From Cristatella mucedo (lineage: Eukaryota > Bryozoa > Phylactolaemata > Cristatellidae): 38,500 nt of DNA. The stretch is taken from assembly GCA_009760855.2 (NCBI GenBank), contig WPIO01000021.1:1857501-1896000 (forward strand). The letters run 5' to 3'. Positions 31,968 through 38,500 of the stretch are shown here, in pieces (within the stretch, counting starts at the first letter, position 1; each line of letters starts with the position of its first letter). Made by a program: the position numbers and the translations under genes. The notes below the pieces were generated by a model that saw only the letters and a list, made by a program, of their open reading frames with translations, did not search any database and was not told the DNA's origin.

Positions 31968-32875
31968 AAATAATATTAATAATAATAGTAATGTTAATAA
32001 TAGTAGTAATAATAACAAGTTTGTATAGCGCTCTCAGAGAACTTAATCTCTTTCTATGCACTTCACATCAGCTCCAAAGGAAGCATGATGAAATGGTAAA
32101 TGGTAGCATGCTCAACGTCAACAAGCATAACATGGTTAGAGGTGACATGCGTAGGGTTAGCATGCAAATATGGTTAGCGGCAGCGTGCACACTGTCAGCA
32201 CGAATAAGCACACAAAGGACGAATCATATGGACCCACTAAATACTGTGATAAATAGATGCATTTTTAGCTTCCTTTAAATGTCGTCAAGTCAGGGGGATG
32301 TCGTAGCGACAGTAGGAAGTGAGATCCAGGCTTTAGGAACGTCCTAACTAAAAGGCACAGTCTCCAAAGGATTTGAGGTACGTGCGAGGTGTACGTAGAC
32401 GATTCAATTCAGAAAAGGGGGTGGAACAATGCTTAGCCTGGTGGGGAAGTAGATCCGAGAAATTTACTGGAGCTAAAGAATGACGAGACTTAAAAGTGAG
32501 TGACAGGACCTCAAGGTCGATGAACTACTTGCCTGGATGCCAGTGCAGATCGGTGAGAGGTGGTGTGGTATGGCAACTGCGAAGCTTACGACAGACGAGC
32601 CTGGCTTCATAGTTTGCACAAACTGTAGGCACATGATGGCACATGCCGATAGACCAGCAAGTAGTGAGTCATAGAAGTCGAGACGAGATATCGCAAATGC
32701 GTGGACCAATTTAGATGTAGTATCCTTGTCTAAGCAAGCCCGAATTTAAGCTATGTTCTGCAGCTGATAGTAGGAGGATTTGACTGTGGAGCACCCATCT
32801 TTAAGTTCTTTTGCTGTGATCTGCCAATCTGAGGAATTACTTCCGAATCTAGCTTTTGGTTGCACCAGCCGCTCT
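31968..32875 (-). mobile_element. LINE-1 copy E: C-terminal region and 3' UTR
   Basis: Antisense, 3' end at about 31968 with an (ATT)n-type tail. The 3' module is at 32024-32065 (AGCGCTCTCAGAGAACTTAA on the plus strand). The minus-strand product VHAFAISRLDFYDSLLAGLSACAIMCLQFVQT (32709 leftward) is the conserved segment upstream of HITPLL. Similarity to copy C extends to about 32875. It is frameshifted. Confidence 0.88.
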
Positions 32876-32904
32876 TTTGACTCTGGTAATTTTGTTATGG
32901 ATCT

Positions 32905-33000
32905 AATAAAAACAATACTAATAAAAATAACAATAATATAATAATAATGCAGTTGATAAAAGCGCCATCAGAGAACTCAATCTTCTTTCTAGTAAACACA
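32905..33000 (-). mobile_element. LINE-1 3' tail, minimal
   Basis: About 95 bp: an interrupted (ATT)n tail (AATAATATAATAATAATGC) followed by the 3' module (AAAGCGCCATCAGAGAACTC, TTCTTTCTAG). Extreme 5' truncation, immediately upstream of copy E in the same orientation. Confidence 0.75.
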
Positions 33001-34269
33001 CAGATGTCTGTTCAGTTAGAAGATCTGTGAGGTACGACAGGGAAATTCAAGCAGATCTTGAAACAAAGCATAAATCCACTGGATAACTTTCGAAAATAGA
33101 TAAACAAAAAAGAAGTTGCCACGAATCGGAACAGTAAGTCTAATCCGCTTACGTTTTCATCACACCATGCCTAATTATCAAGCTTATCATAATCCTAATA
33201 GCATGGAGTTGATTTCATATGTAGGCTATAGAACAGTATGGCATTGCTTTCGCCAAGTTCGTATCCCAATGAAATAGCGGTAGAAGCGGCAACCCACACA
33301 AACCGATGATTGACAGTTGCTTTAGCTAAGTTGACACACAATTAAGATGAATCACAGAAATGTTCCAAACAAATGAAAGACTAGAGAAGCAATTCAGTAA
33401 GTGATCACAAAGCTTCGGACTATTGCAAATAGCGGTATCACTGAATTAAACGTTACTAAAACACGTTCTTCCTCACCCGGCGTGTATCGAAAGTATTAGA
33501 TTATCATGTGATCCTTGCTGCAGTCCCCCGTCAGCAGCTCGATCGCATATTAGCAAATCAGCTTGGCTATCACAAGAGTAGCATTCCGTAACATTAGCAA
33601 ATATTTCAGTAGGCGTTTCCCAACAAACTTCCAAAACTACAGGCTCCACAAAGGCAATGCAAGGCACGCAAAGGTTGATCGTTTTGTTCATTCAATTTTC
33701 AATCGAGGCTAATGGAACAGACACCCGGAAAATTATCTGTGGCCAATTCTTTAATCTCGCGGAAAATAATATGCTATGGCTTTCCGAGCATACGATCTGA
33801 TCTCCTAATTTTGCCACAGGGAACTTCGACCAAGCCTGTACTAATTTCTACTTTTATATCTGTCTGCTCCAAAAGTTTGCTATTGGGAGCGTTCAGTATG
33901 CAGCTAATACTCGGTTAGTTCAAGAAAAGGGTGCTGAAAATCGCTGAAATACGAGAGACTATACTTCTGTTATTACTCACTGGCCAGTTAATAATACCGG
34001 TTTCTGGATTTGACTAAGACGTTATGAAACATCGAAGTAATACAGCAGCCGGCAAAATCCATGGGCATGGCGATTTTGCTATCGCATACGACATCGTCGG
34101 ATTGCAAACACTGGCTACTATATTTCCTCGGTGGTTCTCTCGGAATCATAAAAAATTATTTAGAGCTGAGAGAGGCAACATTTTGGTTTAGGATGTTTAA
34201 TTATGTGACTGATGTTCTGATATGTTCGGTCCAATGAGCACTGTAAGCATGCACAGCAGCTGCATCTTT
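33001..34269. other. No recognisable gene
   Basis: AT-rich unassigned sequence. Frames of about 70 codons only. Confidence 0.5.
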
Positions 34270-34400
34270 TCTTGTCGTAGTAGTGGATGTTACCATAAAT
34301 CCTTAGGTAATGGTTTCTATACAGCATCTGCAAAGTGCCTAGAAAGAGATTCAGTTCTCTGACGGTGCTATGCAAATATATTACTATTATTAATAGTAGG
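34270..34400 (+). mobile_element. LINE-1 3' tail
   Basis: Sense 3' UTR end: TTCTATACAGCATCTGCAAA, module GTGCC, AGAGATTCAGTTCTCT, GGTGC at about 34337-34370, then an A/T-rich tail. The outer arm keeps pairing through G-U changes. The open frame on the opposite strand is an artefact. Confidence 0.78.
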
Positions 34401-35274
34401 CCTACAGTAGTACTTAATTGACTCATGCCTGACAAGTGCTTTTGTATAGATCTTACATTGTCCACGTTCGATTGATTAATGGGAATGATTACAATCGGAT
34501 ACCGGGGCTGATGCCAGAAAGTGTCGTACAATAGAGCACATGCAAGTGCAATCCACCCGAGCTTAAAACCTGATCGTGATGCAGGAATTGGCACCAATAA
34601 AGAGCAGCCTCGAAGACGACCTAGCGGTACCGATACCAGAGCCTCCCGCTGCAGCAGTGCAGCAGTGCAGCACTGCACACTGCAGCAGTCACCGGACGGA
34701 GGATGGGGGATGGATGGATGGGCGGTGTTTGCCTCATTCACGATTCACTTCATCGTAGACAGCATAGCCGTTGTTTGTTCGGGGTTTTCACGAATGCTCA
34801 CGCTAAAAATTTCAACAGCACAACAACAAAGACAGGTGCTCTCTTTCATGACCTTCCTCGTTGGCCTGTACAGGCATGGCGGTACGTAGTGCATTCTTCG
34901 TGAGCTGGAAATATGTATTGCACCGTACAGGCTGAATTGTAAGTACAGAGATGTTTGAACGTCACGCGTTCTTGTAAATTAAAGGCGAGAAGAACTACTT
35001 CAAAAGTAATAGTGTAGCCCAACGAGTTTTATTCGCTTTACTGCGAGAAAAGTAAGACCGTGGTTTTTAATTTTTCTTTATCGAACTCAGATCCTTATCA
35101 TAGCCGGGCCTGGGTAAGTTCACAATGATGAGATGATTTCTATAGACAGATACGGTCACTTGCGAATTCACCAAGTGCAATTGTATTGGCTGCTATTCAC
35201 AAAACCCAGCAATAACTAATGCTTAAATAAGTTATGAATGATGAACGCATCTTTTATGACTCTACATTTATACT
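34401..35274. other. No recognisable gene
   Basis: Contains a self-complementary GCAGTGC-A-GCACTGC element (34662-34676) within a GCAGCAGTGCAGCAGTGC-rich patch. Otherwise unassigned. Confidence 0.5.
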
Positions 35275-35395
35275 AACCATTAAATGTTAGTAATTATGTT
35301 TTGGTGGGCAGTGTTTTGGTTCATTCATGTTTTGGTTCAATGTTTCATGTTTTGGTGGGCAACCATTACATGTTAGACATTATGTTTTGGTGGCC
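35275..35395. repeat. Partial tandem repeat, period 86 bp
   Basis: AACCATTAMATGTTAG...ATTATGTTTTGGTGG occurs at 35275-35309 and again at 35361-35394. TGTTTTGGT occurs five times in about 100 bp, so smaller duplications underlie the larger one. Confidence 0.8.
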
Positions 35396-35756
35396 TGCTC
35401 GATTCCTCAGTCAGTCCAAATACGAGAATAAGTGTATGGCGATAACTCACCGACGTTTGTAAGCCCGACAACAACTGTAAAGCAAAGCGATTGAATGTAC
35501 CTGGTTCTTCACTTATACAATTATAGTTAGAAGACAGCAGGCTGCCAAGTTGGCCGTACTCGACACTATTTAGGGCAACATGTTGCATCAAACGCCGTAA
35601 TTTTACAAGCAAGTTTGATCTGTTTTTAAGTTTTTGCACACGTCTTTTACGAAATCTCTCTCTGGAAAGGAAACATTTACCACTGATAATTATTTGCCTC
35701 ACCGCATTATGCTAAAGCACGTTGTGACATGAGATTAAGATGTCTAGGTTTCAGGA
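35396..35756. other. No recognisable gene
   Basis: Minus-strand frame of 109 codons (35702-35373), basic at its N-terminus, no domain seen. Unassigned. Confidence 0.4.
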
Positions 35757-36190
35757 GAATCCGTACTGTAGTGTAGTCGTCTCCTAATTATTTGAGATAT
35801 CCATACCCAACAGGCAGGAGTTTTTGCAACGGTACTTTCCTTAAAGTAGGATGACATGACTATATCTCTAACATCGTCATCTAGTGAAAGCCCACTTCCG
35901 AACATGATATGCAGATTGTAAAGAAGGAAATATGCAGGCCGAGCCAATTTTTAAGATTAGGCTTCCCGATTTCAGAGTTGCAATAGATTTGTCCTTAGCT
36001 AGTAAGTTGGTATAATTGTCGCTCCACTTGAAGATTAGCCGCCGTCAATATGCAAACGTAAGTATACATTCTAAAAGGAAGTTGGAAGAGTTAGACGTGT
36101 TGGAGAGTTCAAAGCCCAAGTACAGTGGCTTGGAGTATTCATAAAAACGAAATTCTAGACTTTGCTCGGTGATTACTTTGGCAGAAAAAA
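35757..36190 (-). mobile_element. LINE-1 copy F, inverted RT segment
   Basis: The minus strand aligns with the LINE-1 RT from just before the YADD region (ITEQSLEFRFYEY near 36165) to GSGLSLDDDVRDIVMSS and VAKTPA (35895-35770). It is adjacent to a sense 3' segment starting at about 36200. The two together look like one insertion event. Confidence 0.75.
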
Positions 36191-36199
36191 GAGCATACA

Positions 36200-36600
36200 T
36201 TCACGTCGCGTTAGGGAACTCACATCTACTGCTCCTGATTATCTGAAATGCCTGTTACGACAAATTATTCTCTCATCACTCATTCATCTGAATCTGGTGG
36301 TCGTTCAGTTGTACCTCAAAACTTGCCTTTAAAGTTTTCAGACCATTTGTTCAGCACAGTAATCCTAAAACCATCTGTCAGTAATTTCACGAAATTCTTT
36401 GAATTGACAAAATTTAAAAAGAAGCCAAAATCAACCATTTCTCACGGCATTTGCATTATGTGCTCTTTATATTTTTATGCGTGCAAAAGTGGTAATGCTA
36501 CCGTCATTATCCAATTTGCTTCCGTACCAGTGTTCTTTTAATTGCCTGTACTGAGATTTATTTTCTCTTAGGGTCCCACTCAAATTCTTTATTTTTATAA
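36200..36600 (+). mobile_element. LINE-1 copy F, sense 3' segment
   Basis: The plus-strand product HSSESGGRSVVPQNLPLKFS (36277 onward) and FELTKFKKKPKSTISHGI align residue by residue with the C-terminal region of copy C (SESNYLPIPRTNLKSFGD, LTTFKRKPNAPIYHSIY). A degraded 3' module (GAGATTTATTTTCTCTTAGG) is at about 36551-36572, followed by a T/A-rich end. Confidence 0.78.
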
Positions 36601-37461
36601 TAACTAATATAGTCTATTTAGGCTCGCGACTCACCAGCATCAGTATGGCGTATCGGATTAGATAGCTCTTTATACAGAACTCCATTAGTTAATTCAGCAA
36701 AGAAGTAGCCACGCTGTTAAATACAGGCGACTTTTCAAAAGCACCCCCTTTTAAGGGCGTCGATTCGCTGCCGTTTGAGGGGGGCAATACTTCTGTTGAA
36801 GGAGACATAACAAAGTACGAGTAGAGGCGAAACACGTGAATTTGTTACTGTCTCAGCTTTCAGTGGCAATTATTAATCCAATGGCGGCAGCAAGCGATCA
36901 AAGTTTATGGGTTATAAAGTAAATGAACCATAGCGGAACCGGAGGGGGCAGGATTTACCCCGTCGCATACCGCGAGGCGACGGCCACGACTGTCCTATTT
37001 ATACGTTCCCGATCATTACAAAAGACCGAATCAGGTCTTAATTCAACTCGATGAGCCACGCCGATTTCCTTTCAAATAAACCACGAGATTTGGCACTATA
37101 CATGTTCAATTGATTGTGAGTCCAGCCCCGCCTGCAATAGTATCTTGCTGCTCTTGCCCCAGCATTACAGATTTTGCAGGTCTCGCACCCTAAATGAAAT
37201 CCTGGCTCTGCTCCTGCCATGAAATATATTACGCGATTCAGTATGAAAAGCAGAGGCCGCAATTTATCAAACAGGGAAAAAGGTATCTTCAAAAATTTCA
37301 TGACCCTACGCGAGGACAGTATTTAAGCCAAAGTTGTAAGGCACCAATACGATCGATCATTTCAGAGTACCAAAATTCACGAGAATACGCCGCTATTGTA
37401 TACCAAAATCTATGATTACGGCCAGGGCACTGTTTGCATAGTTTTTAATTATTTTATAATA
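36601..37461. other. No recognisable gene
   Basis: Unassigned. Contains the inverted repeat CCGTCGC (36960-36966) / GCGACGG (36977-36983) with a 10-nt loop in a locally GC-rich patch. Confidence 0.5.
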
Positions 37462-37503
37462 TTTGGGAATTTATAAAATTAGTTAATTTTATAAATTCCC
37501 AAA
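37462..37503. repeat. Perfect 42-bp palindrome (20-bp arms, 2-nt centre)
   Basis: The left arm 37462-37481 starts TTTGGGAATTTATAAAA. The right arm 37484-37503 is its exact reverse complement, ending TTCCCAAA. The centre is GT. Long perfect AT-rich palindromes are unstable, so this is either recent or maintained. Confidence 0.97.
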
Positions 37504-38284
37504 AAGGTCAAGGTTGGAACCTCAAGCTCTTGCAAGTCTTTTGATTTAGCTACATTTGTATGAGGTAAACTACAGGGCAATTGTGCGATGACTTCACGGC
37601 CCATAGGCAGTGCACAAAATCATCCAGAACATTGGCTGTGAGCCATAGCACTTGTCATAACACTCCACTCGTGACAGAAGGTCAGATTGCGAATTGAGCT
37701 GAATTATTAATTCAAACTAGAGTTTTCTCAGTAAGTCTTCATTTATCCTAAAATATCAAGCACTGGTCTCATCTTAAAAGCATCTTTCTAGTTAAGCATT
37801 CTTGTTTGCAGTCAAGCCGAGCTTTATGTTATGAGATCATAAATAATTGATATAGATGGCCACACTGCGATGCAATAAATCTCCGGATACCGGTCAAGGT
37901 CTGATGTACCTGCCCTCATTGGTTTGTTTGAGCCAATACTTTGAGAAGAAGCGGGCGATCGCTATTGGTGTGCTGCATGTGTGGCAATGGAGTTGGGGTG
38001 CCGACTTTCGGCTCGCTGTGCCATGAATACTCGATGCATATGACTGGAAGGAAGCACATTACATTCAAGGTACAGACCGTGACTTGATCGAAAGATTGAG
38101 TGAAGCTTTGCTTTAAAATCTAGACTCTACGCTTCAAACGTCACTAAATGAGCTCACAACGGCGTCCAAACTGCTTGAATTATAGTGCGTGAACGGTATG
38201 ACATGTACGTGCTCGATGTGATCTTCGATAAACAGCTGTATAATTCAGCAGGTGAATAGCAGTATATAAAAATACTAGCTGATT
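37504..38284. other. No recognisable gene
   Basis: AT-rich unassigned sequence. Confidence 0.5.
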
Positions 38285-38443
38285 TAAATGCCTCTTTTGT
38301 ATAGCAACAGAAGAGCCTTTTACTGCTTTCGCCACCGCTAGCAGTGGCAATAAAGGATCGTCCACCGCAGGATTCGAACCCACGACCTCGAAATCGAGGT
38401 CGTGAAAAGCAGCCTTCTTACCAAGTATGCCATCACGGCTCAC
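38285..38443 (-). mobile_element. SINE-B copy 2
   Basis: The minus strand has GAGCCGTGATGGCATACTTGG (A box), AAGAAGGCTGC, a perfect hairpin CACGACCTCGA-TT-TCGAGGTCGTG (38404-38381), and B box GGGTTCGAATCC immediately after. The body then reads TGCGGTGGACGATCC, a GCCACTGCTAGCGGTGGC inverted repeat, and GGCTCTTCTGTTGCTATAC. The body aligns with 25735-25893. The 5' GCCGTGA is not complemented after the B box, so it is not a tRNA gene. Confidence 0.75.
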
Positions 38444-38500
38444 GTATCCCAGTTTGCCTACTTAATTAGACCTGAACGAGTTGCAAATGCAATACCAGTA

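Noticed and set aside
34160-34741. 193-codon minus-strand frame
   Set aside because: It runs antisense through a LINE-1 3' tail and simple repeats. The HSTVRELNLF-type stretch is the reverse of the shared 3' module.

Overview
The window reads as non-coding DNA from a eukaryote, most likely an invertebrate animal. The evidence is tRNA-headed SINEs, 5'-truncated non-LTR retrotransposons of the CR1/L2 group, long dinucleotide microsatellites, CpG depletion outside one island, and the absence of any gene-dense prokaryotic layout. I cannot name the species. A mollusc or other lophotrochozoan is a guess and nothing more. No complete protein-coding gene can be supported.

Layout. Positions 1-7,060 hold simple repeats ((CT)n(GT)n, CA-rich DNA, (AT)n), four copies of a tRNA-derived SINE (called SINE-A here), two fragments of one LINE family (LINE-2), and one 3' tail of another (LINE-1). 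Positions 7,060-14,050 are mostly unrecognised, moderately GC-rich sequence with one SINE-A, a diverged repeat pair and several poly-G runs. Positions 14,050-18,530 form a strongly CpG-rich island with sharp edges, which may be the 5' end of a gene lying mostly outside the window. It contains a 371-codon ATG-initiated ORF of doubtful reality. Positions 18,530-38,500 are AT-richer and dominated by dead LINE-1 and LINE-2 copies, several nested in one another, plus two copies of a second SINE family (SINE-B).

How the parts relate. SINE-A and LINE-1 end in the same 3' module: outer arms GCGCC/GGYGC enclosing an inner AGAGA/TCTCT hairpin. About 16 copies of this module lie in the window on both strands. 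In related systems such a shared tail is how a SINE is copied by its partner LINE, so the two are probably such a pair. All LINE copies seen are truncated and broken by stops, frameshifts or insertions.

The less expected signals are two (AT)n tracts each bounded by a perfect 9-10 bp direct duplication, one of which has a related copy without the insert for comparison; a LINE-1 copy with the inverted-5'/sense-3' layout left by twin priming; a cluster of 9-15 bp G/C homopolymers confined to 10.9-18.2 kb; and a perfect 42-bp palindrome.
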